Origin: Lewinellaceae bacterium
Lineage (GTDB): Bacteria; Bacteroidota; Bacteroidia; Chitinophagales; Saprospiraceae
NCBI GenBank assembly: GCA_020636375.1
Contig: JACJXZ010000009.1
Span: 186,001-250,000, forward strand
DNA length: 64,000 bases
Reading direction: 5' to 3'
Shown here: in pieces, positions 16,752-24,650 of the stretch
Layout: the number at the start of each line of letters is the position of its first letter
Numbering within the stretch: position 1 is the first letter of the stretch
The notes under the pieces: generated by a model
Seen by the model: the letters and a program-made list of their open reading frames with translations, nothing else
What the model was told of the DNA's origin: nothing
The model's database searches: none
Made by a program: the position numbers and the translations under genes

Positions 16752-16811
16752 TTCCTGTTTCAGCACCTCTTCGTTGATCCGCTTACCGATGTTCCAATAC
16801 ATCAGGATCAG
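16740..16811 (-). pseudogene. YhcG/DUF1016 nuclease N-terminal fragment
   Basis: Only LILMYWNIGKRINEEVLKQE is recognisable. It is the conserved N-terminal helix of DUF1016 (YhcG-type, PD-(D/E)XK nuclease) proteins, usually written LYW.IGK.I.EE. It stops at the F2 element. The rest of the gene, including the nuclease, is absent. Confidence 0.6.
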
Positions 16812-16873
16812 CCCCCATCCGTTCCTGCATCAACTATAAATAATCCCCCCCTTTTCCTTATTTTCGCCCAACC

Positions 16874-19800
16874 ATGCCAAACCATCCACAAACCATGAAC
16901 CCACGCATCATCTCCGCCGGCGCCGGCAGCGGCAAGACCTACCGCCTGACCAGCGAGATGGTGGCCCTGCTCCAGCAGGGCGTCCGCGCCGGCGGCATCA
17001 TTGCCACCACCTTTACCAACAAGGCGGCCGCCGAGCTGCAGGAGCGCGTGCGGGTGCGCCTCTTGGAGGAAGGCCTCAGCGAGCAGGCCGACCAGCTGGC
17101 CAACGCCCTCATCGGCACCGTCCACGGCCTGGGCGTCCGGCTGCTGCAGCGCTTCGCCTACGAGGCGGGCGTGTCGCCGGAAGTGGCCATCATCGCCGAC
17201 GAAGACCAGCAACTGCTCTTCAACCAGTCGCTGGCCACCGTGCTGACCGGCGAGCGGGTGGGCCGGATGGAATACCTCAGCGACCGCCTCGGCCTCAATA
17301 AACGCGACCGCTACGACTGGCGGCAGGAAGTGAAAAAGGTGACGGATATCGCCCGCGCCAACGACTTCACCGCCGACGGGCTGGAAAAGAGCAAAATCCG
17401 CTCCTTCGAAAGCTTCCGCGAATTCATCGGCCAGCCCGACAATAGCCACCCGGAAGGCCACTTCGAACACCGCCTCGGCCAGCTGATGGGCGAAACCATC
17501 GCCCGCCTGAACAACAACGCCGACGAAACCAAGAAGACCCGCGATGCCGCCAATACGCTCCGGGACTTCCAGCGCACCCTCGAACTGCGCCAATACCTCT
17601 ACTGGCACGAATGGGCGAAAATATCCAAGCTCGGCGTCGGCGCCAAAAGCCGCGACGACGCAGCCGAACTGATGGAGTTCGCCGCCGCCCACCACCGGCA
17701 CCCTGATTTTCAGGAGGACATCCAGGCTTTCATTTACAATATCTTCGACATCACCATCGACGCCATCCAGGAATACGACGGCTACAAGAAACGGCGTGGC
17801 CTGATCGACTACACCGATATGGAGGTGCTGGTCAACCGCCTGCTGGATCAGCCTGCCGTCAAGGCGGTGCTGGCCGACGAGATCGACCTGCTGATGGTCG
17901 ACGAATTCCAGGACACCAGCCCCATCCAGCTGGAGATTTTCCTGAAGCTGTCCCGGCTGGCCAAACACTCCGTCTGGGTAGGCGATCCCAAACAGTCGAT
18001 CTACGGCTTCCGGGGGGCGGCGCCTGAGCTGATGCAGGCCATCATCCGCAAAGTGGGCGGCGTGAAACCGGAGGACATCCAGGAGTTCTCCTGGCGCTCG
18101 CGGGAGGACATCGTTTACGCTGCCAACGCCCTCTTTACCAAAGCTTTCACGGATTTGCCGCCCGAACAGGTGGCCCTGAAGGCCAAGCGCGCCAAAAAGC
18201 CCAACGAACACAGCCTCAACAAAGAACCGGAACCTTCCGGGCTGAGCGACGCCCTGATGCACTGGCACTTCCGCTTCGACGGCGAGGGGCGCCTCCCCGG
18301 CCGGCCGTGGATGGAAGATTGCATGGCCAACTCCCTGCGGCAGTGGCTGAGCCGGCACCCCAGCGTCGTGCCCAAAGGCAGCGGGCAGCCCCGGGCAGCC
18401 GTGCCGGGCGACGTGGCCATCCTCTGCCGGTCGAACAACGAATGCCAGGTGGTGGCCGAAGCCCTCCACCGGGCGGGCCTGCGGGCGGCCATCTCCCGCA
18501 GCGGCCTGCTGGCCACCGCCGAGGCCAAGCTCATCCTGGCCTGCCTGAAGTACATCCTCAACCAGTACGACTCCCTGTCGGTAGCCGAGATCCTGCTGCT
18601 GGCCAGCAGCCAGCCGATCGAGGACATCATCGAAAGCCGCCTGGAATACCTCGAACAGGCGGACAACGGCCAGGCCCGCCACCGCCAGTGGGCGGGCGAC
18701 GATGCCTTCATCCTGGCCCTCGACCGGCTGCGGGAACAAACCATCGAGCTGTCCAGCGCCGAAATCCTCAACCTGCTGCTGGAGGAGCTGGACCTGCGCC
18801 GCATCGTCGCCAGCTGGGGCAACCAGCAGCAACGCCTCGACAACGTCGACGTGCTGCGCCGGCTGGCCCTGCAGTACGAAGAGGCCTGCAACCGCCTCCA
18901 CTCCGCCGCCTCCCTCGGCGGCTTCCTGCTCTGGCTGGCCGACCTGGAAAACAACGAGGCCGACATGCAGGGCTCCGGCGAAGGGCCCGACGCGGTCAAC
19001 GTGCTGACCTACCACAAAAGCAAGGGCCTGGAGTGGCCCGTCGTCATCTGCCACAGCCTGGAGGGCAACCTGCGGGCCGACGTGTGGGGCGTCGACATCA
19101 TCCAGGAGAGCGAGGAGGTCGACCTCAGCAACGTGCTGGGCAACCGCTGGCTGCGCTATTGGGTCAACCCCTATGCCGACCAGAACCGAGGCACCGTCCT
19201 CGACGAACGGCTGGCGGAAAGCGACGCCAGCCGCCGCGCCCGCGAGAAAGCCCTGCAGGAGGAAGCGCGCCTGCTCTACGTCGGCCTGACCCGCGCCCGC
19301 GACTACCTCGTCTTCTCTTCCCGCGCCCGCGCTACCCAATGGCTCAACCGCGTGTGGCACCAGGGTGAAGAGGACCACCCCACCCTCGACCCCGACAGCC
19401 ACGAAAGCCCCTGGGAATGGGCCGGGCAGTTCCTCCGGATCAACACCGAGGTGTTTCCCTATCCCCGCGAGTTCACCCACGCCGATCTGCCCGAAACCGA
19501 AATCCGCTTCCTGGCGGAGCGCGCCGGGCGGCGGCAATACGAACTTTTCGACATCGACGCCGCCGCCGAACCCTTCGCCCACGAGATGAACGCCCGCATC
19601 GGCGACGTCCTCCATTACGACAACCAACTGAAATTAGAAGAAGGGATCGACCTGTACGCCGCCGCCAAAGGCATCAAGGCTTTCCTGGCCGGCGACCGCC
19701 AGGAGTATCCGCCCGCCGAGCGCCTGCTGATGGCCCGGGGCTTCATCGGACGCTACGAGATGGGAGAGACGCAGCCACAAGCGCTGGCCCTGCTGGGCGA

Positions 19801-20131
19801 CGCCTGGAGCGATTTCCTGGGCCGGCAGTTCGACATCCGGCAGGCTCACCGAAAATACCCCATCCGCTACTTCCACCACGGCCGCCTGTTCACCAACGTC
19901 ATCGACCTGTTGCTGGAAACGCCGAAGGGGCTCGTCGTCATCCAGAACAGCGGCTTCGCCGGGGGCGACCCCACCAAAGAGAAGCAACGGGCACTGCAGA
20001 ACCTGGGCAGCTGGTGCTACCTCAGCGGCTGCGCCGTGCAGGAACTCTTCGGCGGGCAGCCCGTGCGCACCTTCGTGCATTTCGTGATGAGCGGAAGCCT
20101 GGTGGAGATCAGGGTGGAGCGGGTGGGGTAG
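16874..20131 (+). CDS. UvrD/AddA-like superfamily I helicase with degenerate nuclease domain
   Basis: The 1085-residue protein has all SF1A motifs: Walker A SAGAGSGKTYRL (residues 14-25), TTFTNKAAAEL, DEFQD (about 341), VGDPKQSIYGFRGA (about 370), VLTYHKSKGLEWPVV (about 708) and LLYVGLTRARDYLV (about 800). It should therefore unwind DNA with ATP, as in the RecB/AddA branch of double-strand-break processing. The C-terminus still looks like the RecB nuclease fold (NVIDLLLETPKGLVVIQNSG, about 1008). However, the usual D-x-K of 'iDyKt' is replaced by Q-N-S, so nuclease activity is probably lost. A Met at 16895 is an alternative start just before NPRIISAGAG. No addB-like partner is adjacent. Confidence 0.9.
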   Translation: MPNHPQTMNPRIISAGAGSGKTYRLTSEMVALLQQGVRAGGIIATTFTNKAAAELQERVRVRLLEEGLSEQADQLANALIGTVHGLGVRLLQRFAYEAGVSPEVAIIADEDQQLLFNQSLATVLTGERVGRMEYLSDRLGLNKRDRYDWRQEVKKVTDIARANDFTADGLEKSKIRSFESFREFIGQPDNSHPEGHFEHRLGQLMGETIARLNNNADETKKTRDAANTLRDFQRTLELRQYLYWHEWAKISKLGVGAKSRDDAAELMEFAAAHHRHPDFQEDIQAFIYNIFDITIDAIQEYDGYKKRRGLIDYTDMEVLVNRLLDQPAVKAVLADEIDLLMVDEFQDTSPIQLEIFLKLSRLAKHSVWVGDPKQSIYGFRGAAPELMQAIIRKVGGVKPEDIQEFSWRSREDIVYAANALFTKAFTDLPPEQVALKAKRAKKPNEHSLNKEPEPSGLSDALMHWHFRFDGEGRLPGRPWMEDCMANSLRQWLSRHPSVVPKGSGQPRAAVPGDVAILCRSNNECQVVAEALHRAGLRAAISRSGLLATAEAKLILACLKYILNQYDSLSVAEILLLASSQPIEDIIESRLEYLEQADNGQARHRQWAGDDAFILALDRLREQTIELSSAEILNLLLEELDLRRIVASWGNQQQRLDNVDVLRRLALQYEEACNRLHSAASLGGFLLWLADLENNEADMQGSGEGPDAVNVLTYHKSKGLEWPVVICHSLEGNLRADVWGVDIIQESEEVDLSNVLGNRWLRYWVNPYADQNRGTVLDERLAESDASRRAREKALQEEARLLYVGLTRARDYLVFSSRARATQWLNRVWHQGEEDHPTLDPDSHESPWEWAGQFLRINTEVFPYPREFTHADLPETEIRFLAERAGRRQYELFDIDAAAEPFAHEMNARIGDVLHYDNQLKLEEGIDLYAAAKGIKAFLAGDRQEYPPAERLLMARGFIGRYEMGETQPQALALLGDAWSDFLGRQFDIRQAHRKYPIRYFHHGRLFTNVIDLLLETPKGLVVIQNSGFAGGDPTKEKQRALQNLGSWCYLSGCAVQELFGGQPVRTFVHFVMSGSLVEIRVERVG

Positions 20132-20143
20132 GGTTGGCCGGGA

Positions 20144-20200
20144 GGTTGAGGCTGAGGTTAAGGCTGAGGTTGAGGTTGAGGTTGAGGCTGAGGTTAAGAA
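20144..20200. repeat. 6-bp GAGGTT/GAGGCT tandem repeat
   Basis: About nine units of GAGGYT, some reading AAGGCT, start 13 bp after the helicase stop codon. Confidence 0.85.
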
Positions 20201-20353
20201 CCTCGAAGGCCGGTATCTTGTTCGTGAGGGACTATGTCCCGATACGTCTAAATCAGCAAGTCTCCAGACTTGCGTCACTAAAAAAAGACTTGCAAGTTAT
20301 ACTGCATTGGGTCTCAGGCCCTCGCAAACGACATTGCTATTGAAATGGAGGAG

Positions 20354-20434
20354 GTGTATTAAATCCGTTGAACTTTCGGTGCAAATGGAGAGCGGACCTC
20401 CAGGTCCGCTGAATGGATCAACGGATTTAATACA
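20354..20434. repeat. Nested palindrome
   Basis: Outer arms TGTATTAAATCCGTTGA and TCAACGGATTTAATACA (17 bp, perfect) enclose an inner palindrome AGCGGACCTCCAGGTCCGCT. This is a single copy in the window. It may be a MITE or a bidirectional terminator. Confidence 0.7.
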
Positions 20435-20482
20435 CTACCGAAATGGATATAACTTACTGTCGATTTATGGTATACAACATTA

Positions 20483-20607
20483 GGCTACCCGTCTAGCGTT
20501 GGACAGCCAGGTGTATCCCGTACATCGTACACCGCCCAGGACTGCCGTTGGTCCCGTACAACGTACACAACCCCGGCAACTTTTGTCCAACGTTAGACGG
20601 ATACCCC
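20483..20607. mobile_element. MITE of the CTACCCGTCT family (F2, copy 2)
   Basis: This 125-bp element has ends GGCTACCCGTCTAGCGTTGG and the complement of CCAACGTTAGACGGATACCCC. The interior contains CCCGTACATCGTACACCGCC and a related CCCGTACAACGTACACAACC. No coding capacity is present. Confidence 0.75.
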
Positions 20608-20639
20608 AACATTATGTCGCAAGACACCCCGCCAGCGGG

Positions 20640-21347
20640 TTATTCATTCATCAAATCCAGTTTCACCCCCAGCGCCAGCCCGTAAGAAACGTATTCGCCT
20701 TTGACCGTTCTTCCGCGCAATTCTCCGCGGACGGGGTTGAACTGCACCCTCGGCTCCAGAAATAGGCTATGCCTGCCCAGGATTTGCCGCGCGATGCCGA
20801 TACCGGACTGAAAGCCCACAGTCAGCGCCCGGTAGCTGACCGGGTCGTCGATCTCGTTTTCTGTGGTGCCGGAAACAGAGGAGGCAACCTCCCATTTTGA
20901 CTGGTTGGCCAGGTGGAGCCGCGGTACGGCCGCTGCGGAGACATAACACCGGAACTTTTTGTCAATGAAGGTGTAGAGCAGTTTTACCGGGGCTTCCAGG
21001 TGGTAGTAATTATAGATAAATGTGATGTCTTCCTGCGGGTCGGCATCGGGGTCGAAGCCACCCTGGCCGTCGTGCTGTGTTCCCCACCTCAGGGCATTGG
21101 GGCCCGTTTTATGGCCGGTATTGGAAAAATTGACGCCTCCGGTTACGGCCAGCCTTCGGCTCAGCTCCCTGGAGGCAAATATCCCGATGCTGTTCGAAAA
21201 TTTGGAACCGGCCCCGGCCCTTTGATCCGAGGATTCGACGGAAATATTCGGGAAGTAGTCGATGCCTATGCCCCATCCTTGCTGGGAGTGAGTTTTGGGC
21301 AACAGGATGACGGAGAGGAGCAGCGTCAGAGTAATAATCTTGTTCAT
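20640..21347 (-). CDS. Outer-membrane beta-barrel protein
   Basis: The 235-residue protein has a signal peptide (MNKIITLTLLLSVILLPKTHSQ). The remainder alternates hydrophobic and polar residues in strands (WGIGIDYFPNIS, LAVTGGVNFSNTG, YYHLEAPVKLLYTF, HSLFLEPRVQFNPV, VSYGLALGVKLDL), typical of PorT/OmpW-like eight-stranded barrels common in Bacteroidota. The C-terminal strand ends in KLDLMNE. It should sit in the outer membrane; ligand or partner is unknown. It is convergent with the helicase and divergent from the DHFR-family gene. An imperfect inverted repeat lies in its upstream region. Confidence 0.75.
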   Translation of the reverse strand: MNKIITLTLLLSVILLPKTHSQQGWGIGIDYFPNISVESSDQRAGAGSKFSNSIGIFASRELSRRLAVTGGVNFSNTGHKTGPNALRWGTQHDGQGGFDPDADPQEDITFIYNYYHLEAPVKLLYTFIDKKFRCYVSAAAVPRLHLANQSKWEVASSVSGTTENEIDDPVSYRALTVGFQSGIGIARQILGRHSLFLEPRVQFNPVRGELRGRTVKGEYVSYGLALGVKLDLMNE

Positions 21348-21400
21348 GATTTACAGTGATTTTGATGTTGTTGTTTAGCCGGATTTCAGTCTCATGCCGT

Positions 21401-21476
21401 TTTTTTGCCACTAAGCCACTAAGACGTTCCTAAGCCTTTGTGAGTCTTTGAGCCTTGGTGTCTTTGTGGCTAGAAA
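21401..21476. repeat. Inverted GCCACTAAG...TTTGTGGC repeat in a divergent promoter region
   Basis: TTTTTTTGCCACTAAGCCAC and the opposite-strand CTTGGTGTCTTTGTGGCTAG form an imperfect palindrome. It belongs to the same sequence class as the half-copies at 6975 and 7454. It lies between divergent genes and so may affect both promoters. Confidence 0.55.
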
Positions 21477-21557
21477 ACGCAACACGAAATAAAAAACGCC
21501 CTATTCTTTTTGCTATTTTTCGGTTTCGTTCGTTAACGATAGAAACCATTCCGAATC

Positions 21558-22085
21558 ATGCGCAAGGTAATTCTTTATATCGCCGCCAGCATTGACGGCT
21601 ACATCGCCCGTCCGGACGGCGGTATCGACTGGCTCTCCATGGTGGAAAAGGAAGGGGAAGACTACGGCTACGGTGCCTTCCTCGCCTCGGTCGACACGAC
21701 GCTGATGGGCCGCAAGACCTACGACGACGTGCTGGGCTTCGGCGGCCCCTTCCCGTACCAGAAATTGTCGAACTACGTCTTTTCCCGCCAGGAAAGGGGG
21801 CCGGACGACAATCCGGTGCAGCACATCACCGAAGACCCGGCGGCCTTCGTGAAAAAGCTCAAAGCCGGACCCGGCGGCGACATCTGGCTCATTGGCGGCG
21901 GGCAGCTCAACACCGTCCTGCTCAACGCCGGGCTGATCGACGTGCTGATCCTCTCCGTCATCCCCATCGTGCTGGGGGCCGGCATCCCGCTCTTCGGCGG
22001 GCAGCCGAAAGAGGCGAAGTGGAGGCTGGCCGGGCATCAGGCTTTTGATACGGGGCTGGTGCAGATGAAGTATGAGCGGGGGTAG
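21558..22085 (+). CDS. Dihydrofolate reductase-family (RibD C-terminal-like) protein
   Basis: The 175-residue cytoplasmic protein is typical of the DHFR/RibD-C family: MRKVILYIAASIDGYIARPDG (N-terminal strand and SxDGxIA motif), TTLMGRKTYDDVLGF (MGRxTYE motif), and GGDIWLIGGGQLNT (the IxGGGxL NADPH-binding motif), then LILSVIPIVLGAGIPLF. Such proteins are NADPH-dependent reductases of pterin- or pyrimidine-like substrates, and most family members outside folA and ribD lack a defined substrate. It is monocistronic, with an AACACCTC tandem tract beginning about 115 bp downstream. Confidence 0.88.
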   Translation: MRKVILYIAASIDGYIARPDGGIDWLSMVEKEGEDYGYGAFLASVDTTLMGRKTYDDVLGFGGPFPYQKLSNYVFSRQERGPDDNPVQHITEDPAAFVKKLKAGPGGDIWLIGGGQLNTVLLNAGLIDVLILSVIPIVLGAGIPLFGGQPKEAKWRLAGHQAFDTGLVQMKYERG

Positions 22086-22198
22086 GCGGGGCTATGTTGC
22101 TGAATGGCAACTGCTCAGGTATTATGGTGTTCCGGTGTTATGGCATTACGGTTAGCCCAAGACAAACCCGCCGCTAAACCAGAGACCGCGCCCCGGCC

Positions 22199-22232
22199 GC
22201 AACACCTAAACACCTCAACACCTCAACACCTC
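22199..22232. repeat. AACACCTC/AACACCTA short tandem repeat
   Basis: Four units of AACACCTM directly abut the stop codon of the minus-strand gene at 22233. Confidence 0.7.
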
Positions 22233-22910
22233 TTAAAAGAAAGCCCGCTGCACCCCAAAAGCCATGTGCAACGACCGGTAGCTATCCGCCCACTCGGTGC
22301 TGTTTTGCCGGCTGGGCTGGTTCATGATGCGCAATGTCGGCCGCATGTACATCCTCCAGCGCTCGTTGAAGTGCATTTTGAAACCAACGGCCAGTTCGTA
22401 GGTGAAGTTGAGCGGCTTGAGGCCTTCCCGGTGATTGAAATCAAAAGTCTGCGGGTCTTCTATCGTCCGGAAGACATCCTCTCCGCCGGACCGGGCGGCG
22501 AAATTGGCGAAGTCGGCCATTATCCCCGCCTGGAGGTACACGCAATTGCAGGGCAGCCGGTACTGAAGGCGAAACGGGACGCTGTAGTAATTCAGCCGGA
22601 CATGGCGCTCGTAATAATTGTGGTAGGTGACCCACTCTTCCTCCTTCAACTCCTGGTAGGTTTCGCCGGTGTACTCCCGGTAATCGTGCGCGCCGTACTC
22701 CTTGTAGAGGAAGGCCGTGCCCAGCGAGAACTTCCCGACGGGATATTCCACCGACAATCCGAACGTGTAATTGTTGTTGCTGTTGATCACTGGGCTGATC
22801 TTCCGAAAATCCGCCCCGAGCTCGGGGCCGACGACAAAACGGGGTTGGATTGCCTGCGCCCCCAGACAAAGGGGGAGCAGCAACAGAGAAAGTAGTTTGA
22901 AGGGCTTCAT
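22233..22910 (-). CDS. Outer-membrane beta-barrel protein
   Basis: The 225-residue product has a signal peptide (MKPFKLLSLLLLPLCLGAQA). Amphipathic strands (RFVVGPELGADFRKI, YTFGLSVEYPVGKFSLGTAFLY, HVRLNYYSVPFRLQYRLP, NFTYELAVGFKMHF, YMRPTLRIMN, MAFGVQRAFF) point to a PorT-like barrel. The C-terminal Phe is typical of outer-membrane barrels. A Cys pair (LPCNC) sits in a loop. The function is unknown. It is single, and repeats fill both its flanks. Confidence 0.75.
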   Translation of the reverse strand: MKPFKLLSLLLLPLCLGAQAIQPRFVVGPELGADFRKISPVINSNNNYTFGLSVEYPVGKFSLGTAFLYKEYGAHDYREYTGETYQELKEEEWVTYHNYYERHVRLNYYSVPFRLQYRLPCNCVYLQAGIMADFANFAARSGGEDVFRTIEDPQTFDFNHREGLKPLNFTYELAVGFKMHFNERWRMYMRPTLRIMNQPSRQNSTEWADSYRSLHMAFGVQRAFF

Positions 22911-23400
22911 GTTTCCGGTTTTTACGAAAGCGGCAAGCCGTGCCGGCGCGCTCGGCGCAGCTGTGCCGGGTGTTTATTGAAGTGTAATGGCTTAATACTT
23001 CCTTAAAACGCGGTTTGCCGGAGTGTTTTATAGGCACGCGGTTTTTTAACATTTGTCGCCCTGTTGCGCCGGACAATACCTACGGCCAGCGGGCACCACG
23101 CATCGCCCTGATAACGGGCAACACGCCCCTGGTATACTGGGGCAAAACCGGTGCCGCCTCCACCCTGTACCTGGCGCGCTGGCTGTGAAATGCTCGTTAC
23201 GATCTGCGATCGTATACGGAACCTGGGTGCCGGGCTCCTGCCCGGCGTGCTCCGGCCGCTCCAGCCCCAGGTTGCTTGTTTACGCCGGGTGGGAGGCCGG
23301 GCCCTAAGACCGTATACGGCCACAGGCCGTAACGAGCATCTCAATTGTAGTTTAAAAAACTTTGTCCAGTAAGGGTGCCTACTTTAAAAAATGGACCTGA
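22911..23400. other. Intergenic region containing an F3 element
   Basis: No gene is visible. The F3 element occupies 23187-23343. Around 23060-23180 there is GC-rich sequence without coding potential. Confidence 0.6.
23187..23343. mobile_element. 157-bp MITE of the ATGCTCGTTACG family (F3, intact copy)
   Basis: The ends GAAATGCTCGTTACG and the complement of CGTAACGAGCATCTC are inverted, and pairing extends to CGTATACGG on both sides. The interior has GC-rich stems (GCCGGGCTCCTGCCCGGC). A second copy, broken by another insertion, lies at 24211-24451. Confidence 0.75.
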
Positions 23401-23590
23401 AGCAGCCTCGGCGGCTTGCGCCCCGCCTTATCGTCCCGCGAGGGGGCCTTGCCCGGTGCCTGGCCTTCCTCCGGCGCTCCTTCCTCCGCCGGCGGTTCTG
23501 CCGAAGCGGCCGTGCGGGCCGCCTGGCGCAGGTCCACGAAGTTGACGGCCGTTTCCAAATCCCAGTTGGCGCGGAGCTGGGATTTGCAAA
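23401..23590 (-). pseudogene. Duplicated 3' fragment of the Ig-domain protein gene
   Basis: The minus strand encodes NWDLETAVNFVDLRQAARTA and then a Pro/Glu-rich segment ending SRDDKAGRKPP. This closely matches the C-terminus of the protein at 29568-31325 (NWDLETDINFVDLRQAARRA ... SRDDKTGRKPP), and nucleotide identity is also high. There is no start codon and no upstream part, so about 180 bp were copied here. Confidence 0.75.
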
Positions 23591-23715
23591 CTGCGAATAG
23601 CGAACTGCGAATAGCGAACTGCGAACTGCACCCACCATGCCCCCATAAAACAATGCCACCCCAAAAACCATTTTACTATAGATTACCCTTTTCACCACCC
23701 TGTAAATCACCCTCC

Positions 23716-24129
23716 ATGAAGCCCATTTTGGCCATCCTGTTCCTCGCCGCCGTCCTGCCGCTTGCCGCCCAGGAAAAGGAGGCGCCCTATCACATCTTCA
23801 GCATCTACTTCGGCGGCGGCAGCCACTACATCGACGGCGAGCAGGCCCGCGAGCTTGGCGAGTGGCTCCGGCAGTTCCCCCACCTGGAAGACTACGAGAT
23901 CAGCGTCCACAGCCATACCGACGACATCGGCAGCAAGGAGTACAACGCCTGGCTCTCCCGCAACCGCAGCGAGGCCGCCGTGCGCAAGCTGATGGACAAC
24001 GGCGTGCTGCCCGACCAAATCTCCATCGAAGATTTCGGCGAGCTCAACCCCGTCTACGACAACGCCACCTGGGAGGGCAAGCTGAAAAACCGACGAGTGG
24101 ATGTGATTTTGAAGCCGATTGCGACGTAG
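23716..24129 (+). CDS. Secreted OmpA-like domain protein
   Basis: The 137-residue protein starts at 23716, where a signal peptide begins (MKPILAILFLAAVLPLAAQE). Longer upstream frames only cross repeat DNA. The mature part is one OmpA C-terminal (peptidoglycan-binding) domain: FGGGSHYIDGEQARELGEWL, EISVHSHTDDIGSKEYNAWL with the GHTD-like HSHTD, LSRNRSEAAVRKLMDNGV, and LKNRRVDVIL (NRRV). The domain binds diaminopimelate of peptidoglycan in the periplasm. The absence of a barrel or lipobox makes it a soluble or weakly attached periplasmic protein. Confidence 0.85.
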   Translation: MKPILAILFLAAVLPLAAQEKEAPYHIFSIYFGGGSHYIDGEQARELGEWLRQFPHLEDYEISVHSHTDDIGSKEYNAWLSRNRSEAAVRKLMDNGVLPDQISIEDFGELNPVYDNATWEGKLKNRRVDVILKPIAT

Positions 24130-24198
24130 GCCCCCCTCGACTTCGCTCGGGGGCCTACGACTTCGCTCGGGGGCCTACGACTTCGCTCGGGGGGGCCT
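24130..24198. repeat. 20-bp tandem repeat with CGACTTCGCTCGGGGG units
   Basis: Three near-identical units of CTACGACTTCGCTCGGGGGC start directly after the OmpA-like stop codon. Confidence 0.8.
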
Positions 24199-24210
24199 CC
24201 ATAAAACTGT

Positions 24211-24451
24211 GAAATGCTCGTTGCGATCTGCGATCGTATACGGAACCTGGGTGGGGTTGTGCAAAAAGTTCGAAAGTAGACAGGATTAACAGGAGTTGCA
24301 AGATGTAGTGGCTTGCGCCGCAGGGGGGTATATATCCTGATAATCTTGTTAATCCTGTCTACATATACTTATTGCACAACCCCGCACTCCAGCCGCTGCG
24401 GTCCCAGGTTGCTTGTTTACGCCAGGCGGGAACCCGGCACCTAAGACCGTT
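24211..24451. mobile_element. F3 MITE interrupted by a second palindromic element
   Basis: The left part (GAAATGCTCGTTGCGATCTG...) and the right part (...CCAGGTTGCTTGTTTACGCC) match the intact F3 copy at 23187-23343. The right terminus is lost. A 131-bp palindrome (24253-24383) sits in the middle. Confidence 0.75.
24253..24383. mobile_element. 131-bp palindromic element nested in F3
   Basis: Ends GGGGTTGTGCAA and TTGCACAACCCC are perfect inverted repeats. A second inner pair, GTAGACAGGATTAACAGGA and the complement of TCTTGTTAATCCTGTCTAC, follows. The ACAGGATTAACAGGA motif also occurs at 28745-28850. Confidence 0.75.
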
Positions 24452-24650
24452 AAAAACCTGTCTGAAGCAGGTTTGAATAGAAAAATCCAACAGGAGGCTG
24501 TGCCTCGATGCGTAATAATCGGTTTACGCCAGTCGGAGACTGGAAAATTATCCCGCATCGCGTCATAGACGCTCGCGAACGAAGGCATGAAAAACGCAAA
24601 GGGTAAAAGGGTACCAGCCTACACTATCGACCCCGCTAAAGCTTCGTCGA
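24452..24650. other. Region 3' of the CHAT-NACHT gene
   Basis: No gene is visible. Small direct repeats (AAAGCTTCG at about 24640 and 24658) flank the stop codon of the large gene. A reverse transcriptase, accessory protein or template repeat of a retroelement is not present here. Confidence 0.5.

Larger units (their letters stand above)
20132..20639. other. Convergent intergenic region filled with repeats
   Basis: It holds a GAGGCT/GAGGTT tandem array (20144-20200), a nested palindrome (20354-20434) and an F2 MITE (20483-20607). No gene is visible. The region separates the convergent 3' ends of the helicase and a beta-barrel gene. Confidence 0.75.

Noticed and set aside
16808..19627. 939-codon minus-strand frame opposite the helicase gene
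   Set aside because: The composition is Gly/Val/Ala/Gln-biased without any motif; all helicase motifs are on the plus strand.
24452..24650. DGR template repeat or reverse transcriptase next to the FGE variable region
   Set aside because: I looked on both strands of the flanks for an AAC-rich copy of the RGGSW-IGFRLAR segment and for an RT frame (YADD-type motif); neither is present in the window.
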